NCBI GenBank assembly: GCA_031379665.1
Contig: JANNFI010000008.1
Coordinates: 1 to 37,880, forward strand
Direction: 5' to 3'
Origin: SZUA-254 sp031379665
Lineage (GTDB): Bacteria; Bacteroidota; Ignavibacteria; UBA10030; SZUA-254
DNA: 37,880 bases
This document shows positions 25,269 through 34,882 of the stretch, piece by piece. Both the position numbers and the translations under genes were made by a program. Each line of letters starts with the position of its first letter. The first letter of the stretch is position 1. The notes below the pieces were generated by a model. The model was not told the origin of the DNA, made no database searches, and was given only the letters and a program-made list of their open reading frames with translations.

Positions 25269-28200
25269 ATGAAAAAACTCACCGCGTTCTTAATGCTCCT
25301 CCTGATCATCGTCCCGTCGCTCGGTTTCGGGCAGGCGAACCGCGTCATCGTACCCTACGGGTCGGGCTCCTACAAATACCAGTTCGTGAAGTCCAACTCG
25401 ACGCTCATCACATCGCAGTCGTATAAAAATCCCGCGGCTTCCGAGTCCGGGTACTTGAGCGGCACCGCGGCGTTCGGGACGATCAACAACACGTCGAGCC
25501 CGCCCTGCCCGCTCAACGACGCCGCGCACATCAAGGTTTCCTGGCCCTCCTCGAGGGATGTCGTTCTGAGGAAGCATATCACGTTCCCCCAGGGCTCCAG
25601 AAACGTCCGCGTGTACGTGGCCCTCGACAACGGCGTTCAGGCGTTTTTCAACGGGACCGAGATCTCCGGCGGGATCAGGAACCACGACGAGTGCGCCACT
25701 GAGGCGGGTGATTTCATCCTCAATGTTCCGGACAACCTGCTGGTGGCCGGCGACAACGTGCTCGCACTGCGCGGCGTCTGGCTGAGCTCGAAAAATTACC
25801 TCGACGTCAAGGTCGTCGCGGACGTCTCCTTCAGCATCACCTCGTCCGCCGGACCGAACGGAACGATCGCGCCGCTCGGAACCCTCTCGGTGATCCCCGG
25901 GGCGAACCAGGCGTACAATTTCGCCGCCGCCGCCGGATACCACGTCCAGTCGAAGACCGTCGACGGCGCCACGACGACGCTCGCGACGTCCTCCACGACG
26001 CCTGCCACCGGTAGCCACACCTTCACGAACATCACCGCGAACCATACCATCAGCGCAGCATTCGCCATCAATACGTACGCCATCACGGCGAGCGCGTCGG
26101 CGGGCGGGACCATCACGCCGTCGGGTACGGTGAACGTCAATCACGGCGGCGCACAGTCGTTCGTCATCGTGCCGAACACCGGGTACCACATCGACAGCGT
26201 CGTCGTCGACGGGGTGAACCAGGGGGCGGTGGCCTCGTACCCCTTCACGGGTGTCACGGCGGCTCACACGATCGCGGCATACTTCTCGATCAACATCTAC
26301 ACCATCACCGCGTCGGCCGGGGCGAACGGGTCGTTCTCGCCCGCCGGATCTGTCAACGTCGCGCACGGCGGGTCGGCCGCATTCACGGCCAACGCCGACA
26401 CCCATTACCACGTTTCTACGATACAAATCGACGGGGGAACGGCCACGAGCGTCGCGACCTCCGCCTCCCATCCCCGACAGTATCCTTATACGTTCACAAA
26501 CGTCACGTCCACCCGGAGCATTGCCGCCACATTCGCGGGCAACCACTACACGCTCAACGTCTCCGTGAACACCGAGCCGCCGACCGGCAACACGGGCGTC
26601 GGATACGTAGGGACGAACCCTCTGAAATCGCTTTACGACCCGGCTGAGAGCGTCACGCTGACCGCGTTCGCGAACGAGGGGTACTATTTCGTGAAGTGGT
26701 TGATGCCTGGCGGATCGCAGCCGACCGACAACCCGATCGCGATCGCGATGTCCGACGACAAATCGATCACGGCCATCTACGCGGCGAGGAGCACACAGAC
26801 GATCATCGTCAACACGCTCAATGACACGGTCGATCCCGACGACGGCCTGACCTCGCTTCGCGAGGCGTTCGAACAGGCGAACGGCTCCCCGGGTGACGCC
26901 CAAATCAGCTTCGACATCGTGGAGGGCAACCAGCCCGGATCCAAGATCATCAGCCTGAACGAACCGCTTCCCCCGTTCACCGACCGTATCGCGCTCGATT
27001 TCAGCGCCCTGGTGGACGGCGGCGGGAACCCCCTGATCTCGCTGACACCGGCCTACAACCCGGCCGACTTCCCGAACAGCGACGGCATCGTCCTCGGCGG
27101 CGACTTCCTGCGGTGGGGGTACACCCCGTCGGGGAGCATCATCCGCGGGCTCGATATCCACGGGTTCCCGGGATCGGGGATCTGCATCCACAGCGACGAT
27201 AACTTCGTCCAGCTCTGCCACCTCCACGACAACGGCAACAACGGCGTCTGCATCGTGGACGGCGACGGCAACAGCATCGGTGACAGCTACGCGGGCGGCG
27301 CCCACGCCAAGGGCAACGCCATCTTCGCCAACGGCCTCAACGGCGTCTCGATCGCCGAGGAAAGCGTCGCGGACGCGGTACCGCCGCCGGCGAACAATGC
27401 GGTGCTCGGCAATTCCGTCCACGACAACGGCGCCCTCGGCATCGATCACGGCGGCGACGGCCTCGTGACGCTGAACCGGTATCCGGGCGGGCCGACCAGC
27501 CCCCTCGTCCGTCCCGATCCGGCCGACGCGGTGAATTTCCACGTCAACCATCCCTCCGTCAACATCGCCACGGTCGGCGATGGAACTCCATCCGTCGTCC
27601 AGGGTTACCTGCTCAGCTGGCCGAGCACGACGTTTAGGGTCGAAGCCTACATGAACACGGCGGGCGATGCGTCAGGGAACGGGGAAGGGAAAATCTACCT
27701 CGGCGCCACGACGGTCGTCACGGACGCTGATTCCGCATACGCCTGGTATTCGATCACGAGCGGCACGCCGCTGCAGTTCGGGCAGTTCGTCTCGGTGACG
27801 GCCACCGACCAGTTCGGGAACACCTCGGAATTTTCACCCAACCTCCCGGTCGGCCTGAACACGAAGATTTATGAAGCCGACGAGTACGTGGTCAACACGA
27901 CGATCTCGGGGATTCCGCTCCACTGGGGCGACGGCAAGGCCAGATTCAATCTCGCGCCTTCTGCGAGGAACAGCGGCTTCCAGGCCGAGATCGAGCAGTC
28001 GTTCGAAACCTGGAACTCCAATCCGAGCCTCTCAGATCGGCTGGATTATGCCCCGCGCTCGAGCTACCTCGATGACGAAAATTGGGGTGGGTATCCCGAC
28101 GGCATCCAGAACGTCGTTTGGGTATCGACCAACTGGGAAGGCGTCACCGGCGCACCCGCGGGGGCCATTGCGGTGACACGGGTCCGGTACAATGCCTTCA

Positions 28201-31079
28201 CCGGGACGATGACCGACGTCGACGTAGCCTTCGACGCAGAACATTTCACATTCGGGAATGCCGGCGCGGCTCCCGCCGCGGCGCACGAAAGCATTCCGGG
28301 TGAGGAGAACGGGACGGCTAGGCCTTCGGTGAACGGCGCCCAGGCCGCTACAGGACTGCCGTCGCCATCTGACGCCACCTGCGCCACGATGGACGTCCTG
28401 AACGTCGGTGTCCACGAGATGGGGCACTTCGGCGGACTTGGCGACATTTACATTCCGGGGTATGTCGGCTGGGACATCCGGATGGGCAGCCACGGCGAGA
28501 ACCTCTCGATGTACGGCGTCATCCGACCCTGCGAGACCTTCAAGCAGTCGCTCGAACAGGGAGACATCAACGGGCTGACCTACATCTACGACAACGTCCC
28601 GAAGAGCTCGCTCGACCTGGTGCTCGTCTTCGACGCCACATCGACGTTCAACGGGACCTATAACGGGTTCGGCCCGGCCAAGAACAGCGCGTCCGAGCTG
28701 GTCAACAAATTGCGCGAGAACGACAGGGTCGCGGTGGTCAAGCTCCCCGATTCCGTCGTCGTCCCGCTCACCGCGATCACCTCCGGCAACATCGCATCCG
28801 TCCTCGCGAAGATCAACGGGATGAGCGTCGGAGGCTCAGCGGCGCTCGGCGCCGGCCTGCAGACGGGCCTCAACCAGCAGCTCGCGGCGTCGAACCCCAA
28901 CCGCAGGGCGATGATCGTTTACGGTTCCGGCGAAGAGGTCGGCTCACCCGGCGCCCTGAGCGTCGCACCGGCGCTCTCGTCGGCGGATGTCACACTCTTC
29001 ACGATGAGTTTTTCCGGAAGCCCGGGCCAGGACCTGAGCAGCAAGCTGGCGCAGGCGACCTTTGGCGACTACTACCTGGCAGCGGACACGACGATGGCGC
29101 TCATCACCCAGCACATCTGGAACGAGATGACCGGCCTCCAGCTGATCGGCGATGAACTGCTGTTCGCGGGCCAGACCGGACTCGTCTGGCAGGGCGGGCT
29201 CGTGTGGCAGGGCGGCCTCGTGTGGCAGGGCGGGCTTGTGTGGCAGGGCGGGCTCGTCTGGCAGGGCGCCGTCGACCCCGGCACGACGGTCCTCTATCCC
29301 GGCCTGGTCTGGCAGGGGAGCCAGTTTACGTCGTTCGTGGCGCCTCCCGGCTGTGAAGTCCCGGATGGCACCTATAATAGTCTTAGTGAATTGCTGGCCG
29401 CCGCGCCGTGCGTGGTGACGCCGTTAAACCTCCCGTCAGGGTGGGAATACATCCAGGGTGAGGCGTACGGATTCTATAAGATTCCGAACCCCGCCCCGGG
29501 CGTCTGGACCGTCCATCCGTTCGGCGCCAACGATTACGCGTATCCGGGGACTCCGGAGCCGGTCTCCATCCGGGTCATATCCGAGGTGGATGTGGTCTTC
29601 GACGTGAGTTTCCCGAAGGATTCGTACGCCCCCGGCGAGCAGATCACCTTCCAGGCGGCACTCTCCGAAGGCGGCGCGCTCCTCGGCAGCGAACATCTGC
29701 AGGGTGGACAGCCGATCACCGACGCGACCGTACTGGCGAATGTGTACCTGCCCGGTTCGTCGACCCCGTTGCCCCCGGTGACGCTCAACCACATCGGGAA
29801 CGGCATTTATGACGGCGTGTTCACGAATACGGCCGCGATCGGGAGCTACACGTTCAAGGTGTCCGCGACCGGTTCGACCGCAACGACGCCCACGCCGTTC
29901 TACAGGGAGCAGCAGCAGTCGGTGTTCGTCGCTCCGCCGTACATCAACGCGGTGATCTTCGCGAGCAACAGCGCGAGGCTCGATTACAGCGTCAGCGTCG
30001 GATCCGGCCACATCCTCGTGAACCTGGACGCCCCCTCAGGGGCCGCCGGTTACGATCTCACGATCGGGTCGGGGTCAACTACGCCCTCCGGTTATAACCT
30101 GAAGGCGGACAGGATGTCGATCCAGTCGACCGCAGTCGTCGGGGGGGACGTGTATTCCAACGTGCTCTCGAACCTGGGGACGATCAACGGCAGCGTCCAT
30201 ACGCCGCTCACGCTCCCGATCGCGCCGTTCCCGCCGTTCCTCGCGGTGAACCCCGCGGTCGCGACCGCGTCGGCCTATTCGCTGAACAACGGCCTGGCCG
30301 ACACCATCTCGCCCGGCGTCTACGGCAACGTGACACTTCAGCCCTCGTCCCGCCTCTTTCTGAGGCCAGGGACGTACCACTTCAGGAACCTCCTCCTGAA
30401 GAGCGGGGCCCGGCTCTCGGTCAAGGGACCGGGGAAAACCGACGTGAGGGTCCTGCGGGGGGTCTCCGGCGACAACGAGATCTACATCGGGCCGGCCGCC
30501 GGAAGCGTGGTGACGCCTTCCGACATCGTCTTCTACGTGAGCTCGACGAACGCGCAGAGCGGGTTCGGCAACGCGGTCTCGGTGAGCCCGAAGGCGGTCG
30601 TCTCGGCGAACGTCTACGCGCCGAACGGGACGATCCTTCTCAATCAGTTCACAGTATCGACTGGTGCGTTCTTTGCGAAGGACGTGATCGTCGGACACGA
30701 CGCGCAGATCGCGCTCGGGTCGGCATTCAACAGCTCGTCGCGCACAACGGCTTCCGTCGACGCCGGCGAGAAAGAGGACGCCCTCACGGCCGGGGTCGCG
30801 AAGGAATACGCACTCGAGCAGAACTATCCGAACCCGTTCAACCCCACCACCGTCATCCGGTACGCGCTGCCGGAGGCGGGACGCGTCTCCATCGTCGTCT
30901 ACAACATCTTCGGCGAGGAGATCGCGCGTCTGGCGGAAGGAGAACGGCCGGCCGGTTACCACGAGGTTTCGTGGAACGGCAGGAACCTCTCCGGCGCGCA
31001 GGTGGCGACGGGGATCTATTTCTACCGGATCAACGCGGGTAGCTTCCAGGCCGTCCGGAAGATGGTCTTCATGAAATAG
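25269..31079 (+). CDS. Giant secreted T9SS mosaic protein with metzincin protease and VWA-like domains
   Basis: 1936 residues from ATG 25269, where a signal peptide begins (MKKLTAFLMLLLIIVPSLGF) and a GAGGGA element lies upstream; an earlier in-frame start at 25188 lacks these. In order: a beta-sandwich (about 25-185); four InlB-B-like repeats (about 189-508, ASAGANGSFSPAGSVNVAHG type); a CSLREA motif (VNTLNDTVDPDDGLTSLREA, about 514-533) and right-handed beta-helix (to about 740); a metzincin-like protease domain (about 865-1105) with HEMGHFGGLGD at 1049-1059 and Met-turn Met1081; a VWA-like domain (about 1115-1290, DATST in place of DxSxS); G-L-V-W-Q-G repeats (1304-1333); an Ig-like and a polymer-like beta domain; and a T9SS sorting domain (about 1850-1936, NYPNPFNPTT). 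It should be exported through the outer membrane and cleaved or anchored there. Substrate unknown. Confidence 0.85.
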   Translation: MKKLTAFLMLLLIIVPSLGFGQANRVIVPYGSGSYKYQFVKSNSTLITSQSYKNPAASESGYLSGTAAFGTINNTSSPPCPLNDAAHIKVSWPSSRDVVLRKHITFPQGSRNVRVYVALDNGVQAFFNGTEISGGIRNHDECATEAGDFILNVPDNLLVAGDNVLALRGVWLSSKNYLDVKVVADVSFSITSSAGPNGTIAPLGTLSVIPGANQAYNFAAAAGYHVQSKTVDGATTTLATSSTTPATGSHTFTNITANHTISAAFAINTYAITASASAGGTITPSGTVNVNHGGAQSFVIVPNTGYHIDSVVVDGVNQGAVASYPFTGVTAAHTIAAYFSINIYTITASAGANGSFSPAGSVNVAHGGSAAFTANADTHYHVSTIQIDGGTATSVATSASHPRQYPYTFTNVTSTRSIAATFAGNHYTLNVSVNTEPPTGNTGVGYVGTNPLKSLYDPAESVTLTAFANEGYYFVKWLMPGGSQPTDNPIAIAMSDDKSITAIYAARSTQTIIVNTLNDTVDPDDGLTSLREAFEQANGSPGDAQISFDIVEGNQPGSKIISLNEPLPPFTDRIALDFSALVDGGGNPLISLTPAYNPADFPNSDGIVLGGDFLRWGYTPSGSIIRGLDIHGFPGSGICIHSDDNFVQLCHLHDNGNNGVCIVDGDGNSIGDSYAGGAHAKGNAIFANGLNGVSIAEESVADAVPPPANNAVLGNSVHDNGALGIDHGGDGLVTLNRYPGGPTSPLVRPDPADAVNFHVNHPSVNIATVGDGTPSVVQGYLLSWPSTTFRVEAYMNTAGDASGNGEGKIYLGATTVVTDADSAYAWYSITSGTPLQFGQFVSVTATDQFGNTSEFSPNLPVGLNTKIYEADEYVVNTTISGIPLHWGDGKARFNLAPSARNSGFQAEIEQSFETWNSNPSLSDRLDYAPRSSYLDDENWGGYPDGIQNVVWVSTNWEGVTGAPAGAIAVTRVRYNAFTGTMTDVDVAFDAEHFTFGNAGAAPAAAHESIPGEENGTARPSVNGAQAATGLPSPSDATCATMDVLNVGVHEMGHFGGLGDIYIPGYVGWDIRMGSHGENLSMYGVIRPCETFKQSLEQGDINGLTYIYDNVPKSSLDLVLVFDATSTFNGTYNGFGPAKNSASELVNKLRENDRVAVVKLPDSVVVPLTAITSGNIASVLAKINGMSVGGSAALGAGLQTGLNQQLAASNPNRRAMIVYGSGEEVGSPGALSVAPALSSADVTLFTMSFSGSPGQDLSSKLAQATFGDYYLAADTTMALITQHIWNEMTGLQLIGDELLFAGQTGLVWQGGLVWQGGLVWQGGLVWQGGLVWQGAVDPGTTVLYPGLVWQGSQFTSFVAPPGCEVPDGTYNSLSELLAAAPCVVTPLNLPSGWEYIQGEAYGFYKIPNPAPGVWTVHPFGANDYAYPGTPEPVSIRVISEVDVVFDVSFPKDSYAPGEQITFQAALSEGGALLGSEHLQGGQPITDATVLANVYLPGSSTPLPPVTLNHIGNGIYDGVFTNTAAIGSYTFKVSATGSTATTPTPFYREQQQSVFVAPPYINAVIFASNSARLDYSVSVGSGHILVNLDAPSGAAGYDLTIGSGSTTPSGYNLKADRMSIQSTAVVGGDVYSNVLSNLGTINGSVHTPLTLPIAPFPPFLAVNPAVATASAYSLNNGLADTISPGVYGNVTLQPSSRLFLRPGTYHFRNLLLKSGARLSVKGPGKTDVRVLRGVSGDNEIYIGPAAGSVVTPSDIVFYVSSTNAQSGFGNAVSVSPKAVVSANVYAPNGTILLNQFTVSTGAFFAKDVIVGHDAQIALGSAFNSSSRTTASVDAGEKEDALTAGVAKEYALEQNYPNPFNPTTVIRYALPEAGRVSIVVYNIFGEEIARLAEGERPAGYHEVSWNGRNLSGAQVATGIYFYRINAGSFQAVRKMVFMK
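29178..29267 (+). repeat. Five tandem 18-bp repeats encoding G-L-V-W-Q-G
   Basis: Five direct 18-nt units (29178, 29196, 29214, 29232, 29250) each encode G-L-V-W-Q-G inside the giant secreted protein. A sixth, isolated unit is at 29301-29318. The units differ only at third codon positions (gga/ggg/ggc, ctc/ctt, gtc/gtg), so all differences are synonymous and the peptide sequence appears to be kept by selection. The repeat sits just after the VWA-like domain. No spacers separate the units, so this is not a CRISPR array. Confidence 0.9.
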
Positions 31080-31113
31080 GACTCGCAAGAGAAGGGAAAA
31101 CTTCTTACCTTTC

Positions 31114-31154
31114 GGGCTGCCGCGGGAATCCAATCCCGCGGTAGCCCTTTTTTT
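31114..31154 (+). terminator. Strong intrinsic terminator after the giant secreted protein gene
   Basis: A 14-bp stem (31114-31127 with 31134-31147, one G-T pair, core CCGCGGGA/TCCCGCGG) encloses a 6-nt loop and is followed by seven T residues (31148-31154). It lies 35 nt after the stop codon and 15 nt before the next start. Confidence 0.9.
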
Positions 31155-31168
31155 ATGATTTTCCCTCA

Positions 31169-34100
31169 ATGCGATTCGTTTTTACCGATATCCGGGATCT
31201 GCCACGGTCATTCACCGGTCACTCGCGCACCTGGTACGCGGTCATCTGTCTAGCCCTGTTCGCCGGGTCGGCGGGCCTGGTTCCCGCGTCGGCCCAGGAG
31301 GCGATCCCCTTCGAGCACCTCACCGTCTCGGACGGCCTGTCGCAGGGAAGCGTCCAATCGATGTTCCAGGACAGTTACGGGTTCATGTGGTTCGGCACGC
31401 AAGACGGGCTCAACCGCTTCGATGGATACAAATTCGACATTTATAAAAACGATCCTGCCGACCCGACCACGATCAGTGACAAGTGGATCGTCCTGATCGC
31501 CGAAGATTCCAACCGGATCCTCTGGGTCGGGACACTCAATACCCCGGGCCTCCTCAACCGGTTCGACCGGACGACGGAGACCTTCACCCGGGTGCCGCGC
31601 GACAGCGTCGACCTCTCGACGGCACGGATGGGGATGGCCTTCCCCTCGTATACCGATCCCGCCGGCTTCCGGTGGTCCGGGGCGGCATCTGCGGGCGGAG
31701 GATTGACCCGCAGAAACGCGCGGACCGGCGAAACGACGCTCTATCAACACGACGCTGCCAATCCGGCAAGCCTCAGCGACGACAGGGTTTATTCCGTTGT
31801 CGCCGACAGGTCGGGGACGATCTGGGTCGGGACGAGGGGGGGCCTTGACCGGCTGGACCAGAAATCGGGGACCTTCACCCATTTCCGACACGACGGTACC
31901 AAACCGGGAAGCCTGAGTGACAACTACGTGTGGCCGCTTCTCGTCGATGCCGACGGGGAACTTTGGGCAGGGACGTTTGGAGGCGGACTCCACCGATTCG
32001 ACCCCGAGACCGAAACGTTTGCGCATTTTCGACACGACGAAGCGAACCCGAGAAGCCTCGCCGGGGACAACATCCTCTCGCTCTACCAGGACGCTTCGGG
32101 GGTGATCTGGGTGGGGATGGGGGACAACGGCGTCGACCGGTTCCACCCCGGCCTCCTGAACTTCGCCCACTACCTCCACGACCCGGCCGACTCACGGAGC
32201 CTGTCGAACAACAACGTCCAGGGGATGTGCGTGGACCGCACCGGCGCCGTGTGGATCGGGACGAGAGTCGGACTCAACCGGTGGGACAGGAAGAGGGGGG
32301 AATTCCGCTCCTACCGGAATGATCCTGCGAACCCGCGGAGCCTCGGCGGCGACCAGGTGATGACGGTGTTCGAGGACAGGTCGGGTGAGATCTGGATCGG
32401 GCTCACCGGCGACGGCCTCGACCGGTTCGACCGTGCGACCGGAACGTTCAAACATTACCGTAACGACCCGAACAACCCCCGATCCCTTCCCGACAACCGG
32501 GTCTATGCCATCTGCGAGGACCGCGACGGCACCCTCTGGGTCGGGACATACGGCGGGGGACTCAGCCGCCTCGACCGCGCGACCGGAGCGTTCACGACAT
32601 ACCGCCACGACCCCTCGAACCCGGCCAGCCTCGCGGCGCTCGGGGTGTGGGCGCTCCTCGGGGACCGCGATGGCGGACTCTGGGCCGGTACCCTCGGCGG
32701 TGGACTCGACAGGTTCGACGCGGCGTCAGGAACTTTCACGCACTTCTCGCACCGTGACGCCGATACCTCGTCCCTCAGCGACAACATCATCGTCACGCTG
32801 CTCGAAGACCGCAAGGGACAGATCTGGGTAGGCACTACGGGCGGACTCAACCTCCTCGACCGCCGGACGGGGAGGTTCCGTTCCTACCACGAAAAGGACG
32901 GGCTCCCCAATGAAACCATCATCGGGCTCCTCGAGGACAACGCCGGGATGCTCTGGTTGAGCACCAATAAGGGCCTTACCAGGTTCGACCCCGCGAAGGA
33001 GGAGTTCCGGACATACAATTACGCAGACGGCCTCCAGGGGGACGAGTTCAACCAGTGCGCCTACGCGAAGGATGCCCGGACCGGCGAGCTCTTCTTCGGC
33101 GGTTCGAACGGCTTCAACGCTTTCGATCCCGCAAAAATCCGTGGCAACCCCTACGTACCGCCAATCGTCTTCAGTTCGTTCACGAGGTACAACTCCGACG
33201 ACGAGGAGGGGAAGCCGATCGTAGAGACGGGCATCGACGTGAAGCCGGCGATCACCCTCTCGTATAAAGACAACGTCGCCAATTTCGAGTTCGCGGCGCT
33301 CAGCTATTTCGACAACGACAAGAACCAGTACACCTACCGCCTGGAGGGCTACAACGAGAGCTGGATCCAGCTCGGCCCGGAACGGCGTGCGACATTCACA
33401 AACCTCGACGGCGGTGACTACGTCCTGCACGTGAGGGGCTCCAACAGCGACGGCGTCTGGAACGAAGCCGGGACATCGCTCGCGATCACGGTGAACCCGC
33501 CGTGGTGGAAGACCCGGTGGGCGTACGGCTCGTACGTGGTGATGATCGTGGCTGTCCTGTACGGCCTGCGGCGCGAGGAAATCAACCGGCGGGAGCAGAA
33601 GGCCAAGGTGCGCGAGGCGCAACTCCACGCGAAAGCGGTTGAGGCGGAGAAGCGCGCCCTCGAGGCGGAGAACGCCCGGCAGAACAAGGAGCTCGAAGAC
33701 GCCCGGCTGCTCCAGCTCTCGATGCTGCCGAAGGAAATCCCCCGGGTTCCCGGGTACGAGATATCGGTCTTCATGAAGACCGCCACCGAGGTCGGCGGCG
33801 ACTACTACGACTTCAACCTGTCGCCCGACGGCGAGCTGAATGTGGCCTTCGGGGACGCCACCGGTCACGGGATGCAGGCGGGGACGATCGTAACGCTGAT
33901 GAAGGGGCTGTTCATTTCAGAGGCCTCGAAGTTCGAAATACAGAAGTTCTTCAACCATTGCAGCAGGGCCATCAAGGAGATCAAGCTCGGGAGGCTCTAT
34001 ATGGCCCTCACCGTTGCGAGATTCAACGGAAAAAACGTATCTTTATCCAGTGCGGGAATGCCGCCGGCGTACCTGTACCGGATCGCGGACGGTTCGATCG

Positions 34101-34423
34101 AAGAAATTCTGCTGAAGGCGGTGCCACTCGGCTCGATGAAGAGCTTTCCGTACGGCTTGTACGAAACATCGATGGAGACGGGCGACACGCTCCTGCTGAT
34201 GACCGACGGCCTCCCCGAACAGAAGAACGCCGGCGAGGAAATGTTCGACTACGCGCGCGTGACAGATTCTTTCAGGGCGCTGGCGCAGGAGAGGCCCGAG
34301 GAGATCATCTCCCGCCTCGTAAATGAAGGCGACGCCTGGATGAACGGCGTGGCCCAGGAAGACGACATCACGCTGATGGTCGTCCGGAAGGTGGCTGTCG
34401 ACGGGTCCGCGGCCGCCGCCTGA
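31169..34423 (+). CDS. Membrane sensor: Reg_prop/Y_Y_Y periplasmic propeller fused to SpoIIE-type PP2C phosphatase
   Basis: 1084 residues. An N-terminal hydrophobic segment (about 21-42) acts as signal or anchor. From about 48 to 650 there are some 12-13 repeats of about 47 residues of the two-component-regulator propeller type (DGLNRFDG, IWVGT.GGL.RFD, FRHDP.NP.SLS). A Y_Y_Y domain (about 690-770), one membrane helix (about 783-800) and a coiled coil (to about 848) lead to a PP2C/SpoIIE domain with GGDYYDF, GDATGHG, SAGMPP, TDGLPEQ and EDDIT, so the metal-binding Asp residues are present. In Bacteroides such propellers are fused to histidine kinases; here the output is a phosphatase. It likely dephosphorylates the STAS protein encoded two genes downstream. 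No SD or promoter is evident in the 15 nt after the preceding terminator. Confidence 0.88.
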   Translation: MRFVFTDIRDLPRSFTGHSRTWYAVICLALFAGSAGLVPASAQEAIPFEHLTVSDGLSQGSVQSMFQDSYGFMWFGTQDGLNRFDGYKFDIYKNDPADPTTISDKWIVLIAEDSNRILWVGTLNTPGLLNRFDRTTETFTRVPRDSVDLSTARMGMAFPSYTDPAGFRWSGAASAGGGLTRRNARTGETTLYQHDAANPASLSDDRVYSVVADRSGTIWVGTRGGLDRLDQKSGTFTHFRHDGTKPGSLSDNYVWPLLVDADGELWAGTFGGGLHRFDPETETFAHFRHDEANPRSLAGDNILSLYQDASGVIWVGMGDNGVDRFHPGLLNFAHYLHDPADSRSLSNNNVQGMCVDRTGAVWIGTRVGLNRWDRKRGEFRSYRNDPANPRSLGGDQVMTVFEDRSGEIWIGLTGDGLDRFDRATGTFKHYRNDPNNPRSLPDNRVYAICEDRDGTLWVGTYGGGLSRLDRATGAFTTYRHDPSNPASLAALGVWALLGDRDGGLWAGTLGGGLDRFDAASGTFTHFSHRDADTSSLSDNIIVTLLEDRKGQIWVGTTGGLNLLDRRTGRFRSYHEKDGLPNETIIGLLEDNAGMLWLSTNKGLTRFDPAKEEFRTYNYADGLQGDEFNQCAYAKDARTGELFFGGSNGFNAFDPAKIRGNPYVPPIVFSSFTRYNSDDEEGKPIVETGIDVKPAITLSYKDNVANFEFAALSYFDNDKNQYTYRLEGYNESWIQLGPERRATFTNLDGGDYVLHVRGSNSDGVWNEAGTSLAITVNPPWWKTRWAYGSYVVMIVAVLYGLRREEINRREQKAKVREAQLHAKAVEAEKRALEAENARQNKELEDARLLQLSMLPKEIPRVPGYEISVFMKTATEVGGDYYDFNLSPDGELNVAFGDATGHGMQAGTIVTLMKGLFISEASKFEIQKFFNHCSRAIKEIKLGRLYMALTVARFNGKNVSLSSAGMPPAYLYRIADGSIEEILLKAVPLGSMKSFPYGLYETSMETGDTLLLMTDGLPEQKNAGEEMFDYARVTDSFRALAQERPEEIISRLVNEGDAWMNGVAQEDDITLMVVRKVAVDGSAAAA

Positions 34424-34462
34424 GCAACCACACGAGACCTGATACCAAACAATAGGAACTGC

Positions 34463-34882
34463 ATGGCCGACCCGGTAACATTGAAAATCGAATTGCCCCG
34501 GATCCCCGACATCGAACTCGTGGCGCTCGAGGGCCTCGACCGACTGGCGCGCCACCTCGGGATCGCCGACGAAAAGGTGGGGGAGGCGAGGATCCTGATC
34601 ACGGAGGCGATCATCAACGGCTTCGAGCACGGCGGGAACGAACAGGCCCGCGTGGACGTTGAGTTCACCATCGACACGAAGGAACTCGTGATTTTCGTGC
34701 GGGACTACGGCAAGGGGTTCGATCCGGGGAGCGTCGAAAAGCCGGATATCGCGGCGAAGCTCGGGACGAAAAATAAACGGGGTTGGGGCCTGGAGCTGAT
34801 GAAATCGATGTCTGACGATTTCCAGATCGAGTCGAACGGCTCGGGCACCAGGATCACCATCAAGAAGCTACTGACGACGTGA
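34463..34882 (+). CDS. RsbW/SpoIIAB-like anti-sigma factor serine kinase (HATPase)
   Basis: 139 residues, the size of single-domain GHKL kinases of the RsbW family. The N box (EAIINGFEHGG), the G1 box (DYGKGFDP) and a G2-like glycine segment (KRGWGLELMKSM) are present, so ATP binding is expected. In the family it phosphorylates the STAS antagonist and, when free, binds and blocks a sigma factor or another target. A TAGGAA element precedes the ATG, 39 nt after the sensor gene, and its stop overlaps the next gene. No sigma factor is encoded nearby, so the final target is not in this window. Confidence 0.87.
   Translation: MADPVTLKIELPRIPDIELVALEGLDRLARHLGIADEKVGEARILITEAIINGFEHGGNEQARVDVEFTIDTKELVIFVRDYGKGFDPGSVEKPDIAAKLGTKNKRGWGLELMKSMSDDFQIESNGSGTRITIKKLLTT

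Noticed and set aside
25290..27551. 753-residue minus-strand open frame opposite the giant secreted protein
   Set aside because: Low-complexity Arg/Val/Asp-rich translation with no family resemblance; the plus strand has a signal peptide, known domains and a sorting signal.
29178..29318. Possible CRISPR-like array
   Set aside because: The 18-bp units are contiguous, in frame, encode a hexapeptide and have no spacers.
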